NCBI GenBank assembly: GCA_019352035.1
Contig: JABBNZ010000014.1
Span: forward strand, 1 to 64,000
Direction of reading: 5' to 3'
Length of the DNA: 64,000 nt
From: Pseudomonadota bacterium
GTDB taxonomy: Bacteria > Pseudomonadota > Gammaproteobacteria > Steroidobacterales > Steroidobacteraceae
Position 1 is the first letter of the stretch; each line of letters opens with the position of its first letter. Position numbers and translations under genes: made by a program. Shown here in pieces: positions 16,726 to 26,305 of this stretch. Under the pieces are notes generated by a model. The model saw only the letters and a program-made list of their open reading frames with translations, made no database searches and was not told the DNA's origin.

Positions 16726-19245
16726 ATGCTGCGCAAGAGCCAAGTCTTATTCGCGGTGGCGGCGGCTCTCGGGGCTGTTGGCGGAAACGCCGCATTCGCT
16801 GCTGATTCCCCCGTAAATCCCGCCACTGGTGCCAGCGCGGTGAGTGCGCCGTCCGATCAGCTCGGCGAGGTCGTAGTCACGGCAACTAGGCGAAGCACCA
16901 CGGTTCAGAATACCCCCATCAGCATTCAAGCCTTCACCGGCGCTCAGATGTCGTCCCGCGGCATCACCGATGTGGACAGCCTGATCAGCTCCGTTCCGGA
17001 TATTGCCGTGCGTAACACCGGTGGTCCCGGGGAGGAGGAGTTCGAGATCCGCGGACTGAATTCTCAGGGCGGCAATTCATCGATGGTCGGCCTGTACTTT
17101 GGCGAGATACCGCTTTCCACCGCCATGGGCGCTCAGGTCGGCAAGAACTCCATGAACCCGGGTCTTTATGACCTGGAACGCGTGGAGGTGTTGAGCGGAC
17201 CGCAAGGGACACTCTACGGGTCGAGCTCCATGGGCGGAACGATACGGCTGATTCCCACTCCTCCGCAGCTTAACAAGTATGCGGCGAGCACGGAGGCGGT
17301 CATCTCGGCGACGACATCCGGCGGGGGAATCAACCACCAGGAAAACGGCATGGTGAATCTGCCGCTCGGCAGCAGGGCGGCCGTGCGCGTCGTAAGCTCC
17401 TTCACGGCCGACAGCGGCTGGGTCAAGCGCTTGGTGATTGCCGACGGCGCGGTTCCGGTCGACCCGGGCGCCTTCCCCAATGTCACTCGGCCGAGCGGCT
17501 TCTACTCGGCCCCTCTGCAGGAATCCTTGAGCGGCGTAAACACCGCCCGATTGGAATCGGTCCGTGCTGAGATCCTCTGGAAGCCGGTGGATAATCTCAC
17601 GATCAGACCCTTGGCCATGTACGAGGCCACCGTGCAAGGCGGGCCGCCCTCGGTGGACGTCAACGGAAGCCCGACGCACCCCCAGCTCCCGTCCGTCTGG
17701 GGTCACTATGAGATCTACGATTCGCCTGAGCCGCAAGAGGACCGCCTCAGCTTCGGCAGCTTGACCACGACTTATGATCTGCCTGCGTTCTCTCTCACCT
17801 CGGCGACGGGATTCTGGCACAGAAACTTCATCGATCTGCAGGATGACACGGAGCAGGTCGCGTCCGCGGTCGGCATTCCGGTTTACGATGCGGCTGCGGG
17901 TGGGCTAGGGTATCAGATGTCCGTGAAGGGGCCCGGCAACGCCGAGCAAGATTATTCCCGACAGCTTTCCGAGGAGTTTCGCATCACCTCGAGCGGTTCT
18001 GGCCCGCTTCACTACGTGGCCGGCTACTTCTATCAGGATCTGTACTCGGAGAGCAATATCTCGGCGTTTGCGCCGCAGGCCGCGCCGATCTTCGGGGGTA
18101 CGGCGGAATCCGTCAATTCCGTGCCCGAGGTCATGATCCAGAATGCGGTGTACGCGAACGTTTCGTGGCGGTTCTCATCCCATTGGGAGGTGTCGGCCGG
18201 AGCTCGGCGCTACCACTACAGCTTGAACGAGCCGTCTACTCAGTACGGCGCATTTACCGTTCTCGGCTCGCAAGGAACCAATGTTCCCTTCAAGAAAGAT
18301 ATCGCGATTGCGGCCAGCGGAACGGTACCGAGTTTCACCGCGACCTACAATATCGACGCCGATCACATGATATACGTGAGGGTCGGGAAGGGATTCCGTC
18401 TTGGCGGAGCGAGTGGTGATGTCGGTCCCCTGGCCGTGACTCCGGCGAGCAATACGAACCCCATATTCGCCGCGGAGGTCGCCAACGAATGCGGACTGCA
18501 GTACAAGATACTGCTTACAACGACGTGTAATCCAAACGTATTCATTCCGGCGCCTACGACATACGGTTCGGATTCGTTGTGGAGCTACGAGCTCGGCGAA
18601 AAATCTTCATTCTTCCAGCACCGGATGATCGCCAATCTGGACGCTTACCTGGAAGACTGGTACCACCCGCAGTTTGCCACGAATCTGGCCGGTTACGGCT
18701 TGAACGTCAACGGCGGCGACGCCCGCATCAAGGGGATCGATGGTCAGCTGGAGGCGCTGCTGCCAGCAGGCTTCGACGTGTCTTTGAACGCCAGCTACAT
18801 CGATGCGAAGTTCGTGCAAAGCAGCGCCATCACGGGATTTCCGTCCGGGATGAGCATCCCGGATACTCCAAGGTTCTCCGGGTCGCTGGTGCTCGGCTGG
18901 AATCACGATCTGTCGGACAGCGCCGCCCTGTTCGGATCGATTGAGGAGGACTACACGGGCGCCAGGACCGACCTGCCGTTTGGGGTGGCTGCCACGCTCC
19001 TCAACGTCAATCAGGTTCTCGTGCATCTGCCGGCCTACGCCCTCGGCAACATTCGCTTCGGGATAAAGGGAGAGCGAACTGACGGCAGTCGGTGGAGTGC
19101 GGCGATGTTTGTGAACAATTTTACAAACAACATCGTGCTCATCGACCCGCAGCCGCAGATATCCCTGCAGACGCAGGCGTTCGCTCGATATGTGATCAAT
19201 CAGCCTCTGACGGCGGGAATCGACGTAAGTTACTCGTTCCAGTGA
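16726..19245 (+). CDS. TonB-dependent outer-membrane receptor (paralogue 1)
   Basis: This 839-residue protein has a signal peptide (VLFAVAAALGAVGGNAAFA, cleavage after AFA) and a plug domain beginning LGEVVVTATRR and reaching VLSGPQGTLYGSSSMGGTIR. A 22-strand barrel follows, ending in an aromatic residue (VSYSFQ). It imports a substrate across the outer membrane with TonB energy. It is strongly similar along its whole length to the receptor at 32349-34931, sharing long near-identical blocks. Given the neighbours, the ligand is more likely a catabolic substrate than a siderophore. The upstream tandem element suggests AraC control. Confidence 0.93.
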   Translation: MLRKSQVLFAVAAALGAVGGNAAFAADSPVNPATGASAVSAPSDQLGEVVVTATRRSTTVQNTPISIQAFTGAQMSSRGITDVDSLISSVPDIAVRNTGGPGEEEFEIRGLNSQGGNSSMVGLYFGEIPLSTAMGAQVGKNSMNPGLYDLERVEVLSGPQGTLYGSSSMGGTIRLIPTPPQLNKYAASTEAVISATTSGGGINHQENGMVNLPLGSRAAVRVVSSFTADSGWVKRLVIADGAVPVDPGAFPNVTRPSGFYSAPLQESLSGVNTARLESVRAEILWKPVDNLTIRPLAMYEATVQGGPPSVDVNGSPTHPQLPSVWGHYEIYDSPEPQEDRLSFGSLTTTYDLPAFSLTSATGFWHRNFIDLQDDTEQVASAVGIPVYDAAAGGLGYQMSVKGPGNAEQDYSRQLSEEFRITSSGSGPLHYVAGYFYQDLYSESNISAFAPQAAPIFGGTAESVNSVPEVMIQNAVYANVSWRFSSHWEVSAGARRYHYSLNEPSTQYGAFTVLGSQGTNVPFKKDIAIAASGTVPSFTATYNIDADHMIYVRVGKGFRLGGASGDVGPLAVTPASNTNPIFAAEVANECGLQYKILLTTTCNPNVFIPAPTTYGSDSLWSYELGEKSSFFQHRMIANLDAYLEDWYHPQFATNLAGYGLNVNGGDARIKGIDGQLEALLPAGFDVSLNASYIDAKFVQSSAITGFPSGMSIPDTPRFSGSLVLGWNHDLSDSAALFGSIEEDYTGARTDLPFGVAATLLNVNQVLVHLPAYALGNIRFGIKGERTDGSRWSAAMFVNNFTNNIVLIDPQPQISLQTQAFARYVINQPLTAGIDVSYSFQ

Positions 19246-19285
19246 CGGGTGCACGCGCGATAGGCGGCGGGGCGAGGTGGTGTCG

Positions 19286-20059
19286 ATGCGAATCTGGTAC
19301 CAGAGCTTCGTAGACTACGAGAACGGCCGGACCTACTGGGACCGGCTCCGTGCGCATCTGGCGGCGATATCCGACCCCGGTACCGTGATCGATGTGCACG
19401 GCATAACGCCGCACGATTCTTATGCTCATAGCATCGTGGAATTTCGCTGTGCGCGTGAGGTGATCTGCAACGCGATCGCCGCGCAAGAAAATGGATACGA
19501 CGCGTTCATCATCGGGCACTTTCAGGACGCCGGTCTTTACGAGGCGCGTTCGGTTGTCGACATCCCGGTGCTCGCTTTGGGCGAGGCGTCAATGCTGTAC
19601 GGTTGCACCCTGGGGCAGCATCTCGGGGTAGTCACCATCAACCGACGCTACATTCCCTGGTTCGGACACCAGATCCGCAAATATGGGCTCGAGCACCGGG
19701 TGAATGGTGTGCATGCCATGACCTTTGAGCCTGGCCAGATTCTGCGGGCGTACGAGCGCGCCGACCTCGCCGAGGAGGTCGTGCGGCTGTTTGCCGAGCA
19801 GGCGGAGCCGCTGGTGGCGCAGGGAGTAGATGTTCTCCTGCCGGGAGGAGGCATTCCGATGCTCTTGTTCTCGTCCATTCGGGGTCACAACGTCGGCGGT
19901 GCGCCCGTGATCAATGGAATCCCGATTGTGGTCAAGCTCGCTGAGGCGGCCGTCAAGCTGCGCCGCCTTACGGGTCTCGGGGTAAGTCGTGCCTCGGATT
20001 ACGTCAAGCCGCCTCGCGAAATCATCGAGGAGTTTCGCTCGCATCCGAAGGGCCTTTGA
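19286..20059 (+). CDS. Asp/Glu/hydantoin racemase-fold protein lacking both catalytic cysteines
   Basis: This 257-residue protein starts at ATG 19286 (GGCGAGG 8 bp upstream); in-frame GTGs at 19277 and 19280 are alternatives. The start MRIWYQSFVDYENG and the middle VVDIPVLALGEASM fit the Asp/Glu racemase superfamily, near hydantoin racemases. In those enzymes catalysis uses two cysteines. Here the first position reads IIGHFQDAGL (His 78) and the second LLPGGGIP (Gly 188). Racemisation by the two-cysteine mechanism is therefore unlikely; a decarboxylase-, isomerase- or hydrolase-like role is possible. It follows the TonB receptor by 40 bp and probably shares its transcript. Confidence 0.78.
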   Translation: MRIWYQSFVDYENGRTYWDRLRAHLAAISDPGTVIDVHGITPHDSYAHSIVEFRCAREVICNAIAAQENGYDAFIIGHFQDAGLYEARSVVDIPVLALGEASMLYGCTLGQHLGVVTINRRYIPWFGHQIRKYGLEHRVNGVHAMTFEPGQILRAYERADLAEEVVRLFAEQAEPLVAQGVDVLLPGGGIPMLLFSSIRGHNVGGAPVINGIPIVVKLAEAAVKLRRLTGLGVSRASDYVKPPREIIEEFRSHPKGL

Positions 20060-20078
20060 CGGGGTCTTAGCAGGAGCG

Positions 20079-21146
20079 TCACTGCGACTTGATGAAGGCC
20101 AGTATGTCCTTGAGCTCCCGTGGGCGCAGGGGCTTGACGGCAGCTGCCATCTGCTTCCCCTCGGTGTCGGCAGCGTTGGATCCGCGGATGCCGGATCTGA
20201 AATGTGTCAACTGGGTCCACATGTAGACCTCATCCTGCTGGCGTAACGGTGGTGCGCCGAGCGAGGGATTACCCTCGGCATGGGCGCCGTGACATGCGGC
20301 GCAGTGTGTGGCGTACAGTCCGCGTCCGTGCTCGGGATTGCCCAGCGGAGAAGGGGGAGATTGGTGGAGGGGTAAGCTGGCTATATACGCTGCGACGTCA
20401 CGTAGGCCACGGTCACCCGGTAGCGCGCGTGCGCGCCCAATCATCATGAAGCCATAGGTGTCCGAGGCGTTTCCACGAATCCCGGCTCTGAACTTGCGCA
20501 GCTCTCTGAGAAGATACGCGCTGCCGAGGCCGGTCAGATTTGGAGCATGCATGGCAGGGCGGCCTTGAGCGCTGTCGCCGTGGCAGCCTGCGCATGTGGT
20601 GAAGAGAGCCTCCCCTCGTGCAACGCTCGCCGGCTTGAAGGCCGCGGCAATATCCGCATTATCGATATACTCTTCGAATCGCGTGATCTTGCCGTTCACT
20701 ACCGTGAAGATATGTACATTGTTCACATGGTAGTGCCCTCCCGTGCTGCGAACCACGCTGTCCTCCCAGCCGGGGACGATCACTCGATTGCCGGAGACGA
20801 TATACTCACGTTGGCCGGCGTGAACGTCCTTGAGATTCTGATCCACCAACTTGAAAAAGTAAGCCACACCGGAGCGGCCGTGAAATACGCCCGCGAAAGG
20901 CAGGAGGCGGCTCGGTCCGTATTGAATCCAGACGACGTTCTTGGCAACCAGGCTGACGACCGTTTTCAGATCGCCCCGATCGAAGGCGGCATACAGCGCT
21001 TTAACCACCGATATCGGACGCGGGGTCGATGGGCGGGGCGATCCGGCCGCCGCGCCACAGAGAGACAGCGCGACGAGGAGGGTGGCTGTCACGCGTCGGG
21101 CGGTGAGGCTGGCGCAGCGCAAAGGGGCGGTTCTAGAGGCGGTCAT
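20079..21146 (-). CDS. SnoaL domain fused to two c-type cytochrome domains, exported
   Basis: This 355-residue protein starts at ATG 21146, which overlaps the upstream stop by ATGA; a longer start at 21188 is less likely. A signal peptide spans about residues 17-36 (RRVTATLLVALSLCGAAAG). Residues 44-165 are a SnoaL/NTF2-like domain, and two haem c domains follow with C185AGCH189 and C282AACH286. It would be periplasmic and receive electrons from the translationally coupled Tat-exported flavoprotein. The SnoaL domain may bind the substrate or dock the flavoprotein. The fusion of an NTF2-like fold to a dihaem cytochrome is unusual. Confidence 0.88.
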   Translation of the reverse strand: MTASRTAPLRCASLTARRVTATLLVALSLCGAAAGSPRPSTPRPISVVKALYAAFDRGDLKTVVSLVAKNVVWIQYGPSRLLPFAGVFHGRSGVAYFFKLVDQNLKDVHAGQREYIVSGNRVIVPGWEDSVVRSTGGHYHVNNVHIFTVVNGKITRFEEYIDNADIAAAFKPASVARGEALFTTCAGCHGDSAQGRPAMHAPNLTGLGSAYLLRELRKFRAGIRGNASDTYGFMMIGRARALPGDRGLRDVAAYIASLPLHQSPPSPLGNPEHGRGLYATHCAACHGAHAEGNPSLGAPPLRQQDEVYMWTQLTHFRSGIRGSNAADTEGKQMAAAVKPLRPRELKDILAFIKSQ

Positions 21147-22654
21147 GTGATCCCGTAGAAATTCTGAAACACGCCATGGGGGTCCCATTTCTCACGCAGA
21201 GATTTCAGCCGCTGCCATGCCTCGGGGGAGTAACAGGTATTGATCTGATCAGGACGTCCTTCCTGGTCCATCTCGTTGATGTTGCTCCCGGTTCCGAGGG
21301 GAACGATTTCCTTGTAGAGATCGCGCAGGTAGCCCAGCATTACGGGATCCTCCGTGGGATTGTCCCAGATCACGTAATACGAAGCGTAAAAGTCCCCCAT
21401 GGTCGAGCAGGCTGCAGCCGGAAGCTTCGGGCTCCCCTTGTACAGGAACACGGCTTGCGCATCGACCGAGGGACAGCTCGTCATGCGGTCGCGGAGGATG
21501 GTTGCCACATCTCGCGCGCGGTTGGTAAAAACGTTGTCCGCAACCCAGCGCCTCTGCGAGAAGCCCAGTTCTTCATCGAAATAGAGGGCCTCGATGGTTG
21601 TCGTGCTGCCGAGTTCCTTGCCGATGGCCCGTTTCATGATGGGGTGCTCTGTGAGGACCCTGAGTTTCCGCGCAGAGTCGGCCACATTGGTAGTGTACGC
21701 GTTCGCATCGACGCTGACGGCGCGCCGGCAATCCGCATTCGCGCAATGCGCAGTGAGTTCCGCGGGTGCCGGGCCGACGTACCCCAGAAGCTCCACATCG
21801 GAGTCCATCTTTGGTCCGATTTCTGCCAACGCCCCGATAACGTCGGGAAGATCCTGGAAGCCAAACGTGATCGTGTTGTGTACTATCGCACGGGGGAGCT
21901 CGTAGGTCTTCAGGAATAGCTTGGTGACGACACCATAGAGTCCCGGGCCGCCGCCGCGAAGCGACCAGAAGAGGTCAGGATTCTCGGTGGCACTCGCATG
22001 GCGGATGCGACCGTCGGCGGTGACTACTTGCGCCGCAAGAATGTTGAAGGTGCTCATCAGGCCCCAGGCATTGCCATTCAGCCCGAGCCCGCCGCCGAGC
22101 AGAAACCCGCCCAAGGGAACCATCCCACAATGCGCCGTGGGGAATGCCAGACCGAACTGCCTCAGGCGTGCATTGACCTCGCGCGCAATGGCGCCGGGAC
22201 CGGCGTTGAATAGAGGCGCCCGTGTATCGATTTCAATGCTGTTCAGTCGACTCACGTCGATCAGCATGCCGCCGTCGCGCAGAAAGCATGCGCTCGCGCT
22301 GTGGCCGCCGCATCGTGTGGTGACGCGCAGGCGGTGCTTTCGGGCATACATCACAGCCTCGGCGACGTCCTCTGCCGAGTCGACCTGAACGATGAGACCC
22401 GGATAGCGAGGCGACTTGCGCCGCTGCCAGATCATGCTCTCCCGCCAGAGCTCGTAATTGGGTGCGCCGCGATCGACTGAGGCTCTAAGATGCTCGAGTT
22501 CCATCGGGGAGCGGTGCTGTGGAGTGGCGCAAGCACCACCAGAGGCGGGCTTGCCGGCGGCGAGGACCCCCGTGCTGAAGGCAGCCGCGCCGATGCCACC
22601 AATGAATTTGCGACGGTGCATGCGAGCCATTCCCTTCGATGTAGGATGCTTCAC
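21143..22654 (-). CDS. Tat-exported FAD-linked oxidoreductase (PCMH/berberine-bridge type)
   Basis: This 503-residue protein has a twin-arginine signal MHRRKFIGGIGAAAF (R14, R15). The PCMH-type FAD domain shows GGHSASACF (H118, the usual histidyl-FAD position) and, at C176, AHCGMVPLGGFLLGGGLG, where bicovalent family members carry the cysteinyl-FAD. The C-terminal BBE motif is WDPHGVFQNF. It likely dehydrogenates an amine, alcohol or alkaloid in the periplasm. Electrons would go to the overlapping cytochrome fusion rather than oxygen. A tandem AraC-type operator lies 65 bp upstream (site D). Confidence 0.88.
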   Translation of the reverse strand: MKHPTSKGMARMHRRKFIGGIGAAAFSTGVLAAGKPASGGACATPQHRSPMELEHLRASVDRGAPNYELWRESMIWQRRKSPRYPGLIVQVDSAEDVAEAVMYARKHRLRVTTRCGGHSASACFLRDGGMLIDVSRLNSIEIDTRAPLFNAGPGAIAREVNARLRQFGLAFPTAHCGMVPLGGFLLGGGLGLNGNAWGLMSTFNILAAQVVTADGRIRHASATENPDLFWSLRGGGPGLYGVVTKLFLKTYELPRAIVHNTITFGFQDLPDVIGALAEIGPKMDSDVELLGYVGPAPAELTAHCANADCRRAVSVDANAYTTNVADSARKLRVLTEHPIMKRAIGKELGSTTTIEALYFDEELGFSQRRWVADNVFTNRARDVATILRDRMTSCPSVDAQAVFLYKGSPKLPAAACSTMGDFYASYYVIWDNPTEDPVMLGYLRDLYKEIVPLGTGSNINEMDQEGRPDQINTCYSPEAWQRLKSLREKWDPHGVFQNFYGIT

Positions 22655-22719
22655 GGTGCTCTAGGGTGAAGATTCGAGCCTTCTTGATTCCGATGGTAGC
22701 TCCGGCTGAGTCGCTACAT

Positions 22720-22757
22720 AATTGCAAATACAGCCAATTACTTGGCAATAGGGGCCA
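22720..22757 (-). promoter_or_regulatory. AraC-type tandem operator, site D
   Basis: Read on the minus strand: TGGCCCCTATTGCCAAG (22757-22741), TAAT, then TGGCTGTATTTGCAATT (22736-22720). The 21-bp period and orientation towards the downstream gene match sites A, B and C. It ends 65 bp before the flavoprotein start. It also lies 150 bp upstream of the divergent esterase gene and could serve both. Confidence 0.65.
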
Positions 22758-22907
22758 TTCGGGTTCTCCGGCCGATTCGGCAAAGAACCTGGCCTTCACT
22801 GCTATCGCGCCCCGTGCCGACCGCCCCGATACTCAGCCCGATCCATGTATCACATTGCGTGATTTCTGGCGAAGTACAACGCCGGGAGTACCTGGAGGGG
22901 TAACACC

Positions 22908-24446
22908 GTGAACCCGAAAATCGATATTCAGATCGCAGAGACTCCGTCCGGCCGACTGCTCGGAGAGAAGGTCCGCGGTGTGATGGTCTTCCGGGGCGTA
23001 CGTTATGCACTCCCGCCGGTTGGAACGAGGAGATTCCGCGCGCCGGTACCGCCTCCCTCGTGGCATGGAACTCGCGAGGCTCTTGAGTTCGCACCGGTTC
23101 CCCACCAGCTCCGTATCTCCAAGGGGCTATTGATTCCGGAATCTGCGATCGAGCTGAACGCGCGGGAGGATGAGGATTGCCTGCATTTGAATGTGTATAC
23201 ACCGGGCCTGACCGGCCGCCGGCCGGTTCTCGTGTACATACACGGGGGTAATTTCGTCGAAGGCGCAGGTTCGCAGTCCTGGACGGAGCCTGCGGCGTTG
23301 GTTCGACGCGGCGACGTTGTGGTGGTGACTGTGAACTACCGGCTGGGCCCCCTGGGCTGGCTGTTTCTGGAGGACGTCGGCGCACACGAGACGGCGTCGG
23401 CCGACAGCAATCTGGGACTCCTCGATCAGATCGCCGCATTGAGGTGGATTACAGATAACATCGCCTCATTCGGCGGCGATCCGCATAACGTCACGCTGTT
23501 TGGATATTCGGCCGGTGCCTGGAGCATCTCTGCCTTGCTGGCCTGCCACCGAGAAGTGCGTCTGTTTCACAAAGCGATCGTCATGAGCGGTGGTGTGCGC
23601 TGTCACTCGCGCAGAGAGGCCACGGCGTTGGCCACTCAGATCCTCCGCGAATTGGGCCTCCGCCCAGGGCCAGCTGAAACCACCAAATTATGGGATCTGC
23701 CGGCGGAAGCCTTTTCCGAAGCGTTGGAACGAGTATGGAATCGGAACGGTCATCCATTTCCTCCTATCCGGCCGGTAGCGGGGGCTGGGCCGATCCCCGC
23801 CGATCCGCTTGCAGCGATCAGGGGCGGAGCGGCTGCGCACGTGCCTCTCATCGTCGGCAGCACTCTCGAGGAGTTCAAACTCGTAGCGACCGTGGATCCC
23901 GATGCGGCACGCCTCGATCCAGCAGGATTGGTCGCCCGGCTCGCCGAGGATCTGGGGGAGCAGGGCGCGCGTAGGATCATCGATGCATACCGTGAAGGGC
24001 GGCAGGTCAGGGGAGAGCCGATCACGCCGACGGATCTCTACTGGGCGATTCGCTCCGACCACGTATTCAGTGTGCCCGGGATAAGAGTTGCCGAGGCTCA
24101 GTTCGGAGCTGGATCTCCGGTGTACATGTATCAGGTATGCTGGGCCGGCGGGGATCCTCGTCTGGGTGCGTGCCATGCCGTCGATCTCGCCCTCATTTTC
24201 GGCACGCTGGAACTCGAAGGAATGCACGTCCTATCGGGCGCCGGCCCCCAAGCGCAGATGCTTTCGCATCGTATCCAGGACGCCTGGGCGGCATTTGCGC
24301 GGACCGGCAATCCTGGGCATGCTGGACTGCCGCCCTGGCCGAAATACGACCTTCGGCATCGTGCGACCATGATTCTCGATCACTCGTGCCGCGTTTTGGA
24401 GGGACCGTCGGCCCAGGAACGCGCTTCCTGGTCCGGGATTCTCTGA
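22908..24446 (+). CDS. Type B carboxylesterase
   Basis: This 512-residue alpha/beta hydrolase has the nucleophile S201 in FGYSAGAW, the oxyanion hole YIHGGNFVEGA and the family signature EDCLHLNVYTPG. The catalytic His is probably in GACHAVDLALIFG. There is no clear signal peptide, so it is probably cytoplasmic. Relatives hydrolyse bulky carboxylic esters, carbamates and aryl esters (para-nitrobenzyl esterase, cocaine-esterase-like activities). It is divergent from the flavoprotein operon and convergent with the APC permease. In this context it could release an acid and an amino alcohol from an imported ester. Confidence 0.9.
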   Translation: MNPKIDIQIAETPSGRLLGEKVRGVMVFRGVRYALPPVGTRRFRAPVPPPSWHGTREALEFAPVPHQLRISKGLLIPESAIELNAREDEDCLHLNVYTPGLTGRRPVLVYIHGGNFVEGAGSQSWTEPAALVRRGDVVVVTVNYRLGPLGWLFLEDVGAHETASADSNLGLLDQIAALRWITDNIASFGGDPHNVTLFGYSAGAWSISALLACHREVRLFHKAIVMSGGVRCHSRREATALATQILRELGLRPGPAETTKLWDLPAEAFSEALERVWNRNGHPFPPIRPVAGAGPIPADPLAAIRGGAAAHVPLIVGSTLEEFKLVATVDPDAARLDPAGLVARLAEDLGEQGARRIIDAYREGRQVRGEPITPTDLYWAIRSDHVFSVPGIRVAEAQFGAGSPVYMYQVCWAGGDPRLGACHAVDLALIFGTLELEGMHVLSGAGPQAQMLSHRIQDAWAAFARTGNPGHAGLPPWPKYDLRHRATMILDHSCRVLEGPSAQERASWSGIL

Positions 24447-24454
24447 AGGGGCTG

Positions 24455-24473
24455 CGAGCTTTGCCGTAGCTCG
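24455..24473. terminator. Stem-loop between convergent genes
   Basis: CGAGCT-TTGCCGT-AGCTCG is a perfect 6-bp stem with a 7-nt loop, starting 9 bp after the esterase stop, in the gap shared with the convergent permease gene. There is no T run, so its role as a bidirectional terminator is only suggested by position. Confidence 0.3.
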
Positions 24474-24575
24474 TCGAGCTAAACGGCGGGATGGTGGTGG
24501 GCAGTGAGTCCGAGAGCGGGTGTTGTCCTGAGCTCCCGAAAGAGCAGTTTGACGCTCATCATAGCCGCACTGCCG

Positions 24576-26078
24576 TCAGCCGACCGCCGAGGTCCGCGGC
24601 TGTCCCGTCGAGTCCCTCGTATCTGTCGGCTCCCCCGGTGCTTCCTCCACCCGATTCTGACCAATCTGCAGGTATACCGCAGGCCGAAAGCGCCGCAGCC
24701 ATTCCGCCTGTGCGAGTCCGGCGGCCGCGATGACCAAAAGAAGATACGGGAGATGGTTGATTACAGTCGAGCTGACGCCCGTCACCAGGGAATAGTTGGT
24801 GAACGCGAGATACACGGCTCCGGCGATGATCAGTCCGCCGAGGAAAGGCGCGAGCGTATTGCTCAAGGTGGGCGAGTGCCGGCGCAGGAAGAAGACCGGT
24901 ATCCCAAGAGAAGTCACCGCCATCAACGTCATGAGACCGACGGAACCGAGCCCTACGAGCGCCGTAGTCACGTTGACCAGAGGGTCTAGTCCCAACACTT
25001 GAGCGGCGGCCACGACCGCTACGAGTCCCACGGTCAGTACCGCGCCAGCGACATGGGGAGACTTGTGTCGGCGGTGGGTCGAAGCGAGCACCGCGGGGAT
25101 GACCCCGTCCCTTGCTAACGCGTAGAGATACCTGGCCGAATTGTTAAACAGTGCGAGCACGGCTGCCAATGAGCTGGTGAGGACCAGCACGCTGACCCCG
25201 AGAGCGCCCCAGGCACCGAGATAGGTGCTGGCGCGATCTACGACGAAATTTCCGGGATTGCCCTTGGCAATGCCTGAGACGGCGCCAGCGGGCACGGACG
25301 AGCTCAGGCACCAGGCTGTGAACACGTAGAACAGGCCCACCAGAATGATCGAGATGTAGGTGGCTCGGGGTACCGTCACGCGACGGTTGCGGGTCTCCTC
25401 CTGATAAATGGCCGTCCCTTCGATGCCGATGATGCTGTCGAACGCGTAAATTGCGCCGATCCCGAGGCCTGGCGCGTAGACCAATTTAGGGGAGAAATTC
25501 GACAGGTGCATCCCGCTTGGTCCCACGTGAGCGACGATCGCGAAATCCAGGACCAGGATCAGCAAGACTTCGGCGCCCAATGCCAGTGCGAGAGCCTTCG
25601 CGGCCAACGTGATCCGGTGATACGCCAGAAATGCGATGAGGATGATGCTGAGGTACGCCCAGAGGTACCACGGGGCATGCAGTCCCATCGTAGTTCGGAC
25701 AAACTGCTCGCAGAAGAATGCGAAGGCGGAGAGTGTCGATGCCGATAATGCGAAGTAACACACCGCCGCGACGTACGCGGCCGCCAAGCCGGCAGTCCGG
25801 CCAATGCTGGCGCCGATATAGGCATAGAAGGCCCCGGCATTCGAGACATACGGGATGATGCGCACGTAGCCGACCGCGAACAGGAGCATGGCCGCTATGG
25901 CGTTCAGATACGTTCCGGGCATTCCTTCCCCGTTCCCGAAGGCGAAGGCCAGCGGCATGAGGGCCACGACCACCGACATGGGGGCGGCGGCCGCCATGAC
26001 CATGAACACAACGTCCGCAGTGCCGAGCACGCCGCGGCTGAGTCGTCCCTGATCTGCCTCACTCTGGGGAGATCTCAC
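24576..26078 (-). CDS. APC-family amino acid/amine permease
   Basis: This protein of about 500 residues has some twelve transmembrane segments. The first block GVLGTADVVFMVMAAAAPMSVV and the following GEGMPGTYLNAIAA are typical of the APC superfamily, and the segment YAFDSIIGIEGTAIYQEET matches its conserved FDS-x6-E motif. GTG 26078 is preferred (GAGG 12 bp upstream); an in-frame TTG at 26090 directly abuts that GAGG. The permease probably imports an amino acid or amine used by the neighbouring aminotransferase and CoA ligase genes. Confidence 0.9.
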   Translation of the reverse strand: MRSPQSEADQGRLSRGVLGTADVVFMVMAAAAPMSVVVALMPLAFAFGNGEGMPGTYLNAIAAMLLFAVGYVRIIPYVSNAGAFYAYIGASIGRTAGLAAAYVAAVCYFALSASTLSAFAFFCEQFVRTTMGLHAPWYLWAYLSIILIAFLAYHRITLAAKALALALGAEVLLILVLDFAIVAHVGPSGMHLSNFSPKLVYAPGLGIGAIYAFDSIIGIEGTAIYQEETRNRRVTVPRATYISIILVGLFYVFTAWCLSSSVPAGAVSGIAKGNPGNFVVDRASTYLGAWGALGVSVLVLTSSLAAVLALFNNSARYLYALARDGVIPAVLASTHRRHKSPHVAGAVLTVGLVAVVAAAQVLGLDPLVNVTTALVGLGSVGLMTLMAVTSLGIPVFFLRRHSPTLSNTLAPFLGGLIIAGAVYLAFTNYSLVTGVSSTVINHLPYLLLVIAAAGLAQAEWLRRFRPAVYLQIGQNRVEEAPGEPTDTRDSTGQPRTSAVG

Positions 26079-26305
26079 AGCGAATACCAACCTCGATTAG
26101 TGACGACCATGCTGCTTGGTACGATTCCGCGCCTGGCGACCGATGGCCGGCACAGCCAACGGGCCGTGCGTATTGCGTACCGAGTTCGTTGCGTATACCG
26201 TGTCCCACAAGATAGTTCAAGTATAAAGTAATTGGTGATGCGGGAGCCCATGCTTCTGAGCACGTGCGATAAGCGCTTTCCAGCGAGCCCGATCTTGAAT
26301 CTCCT

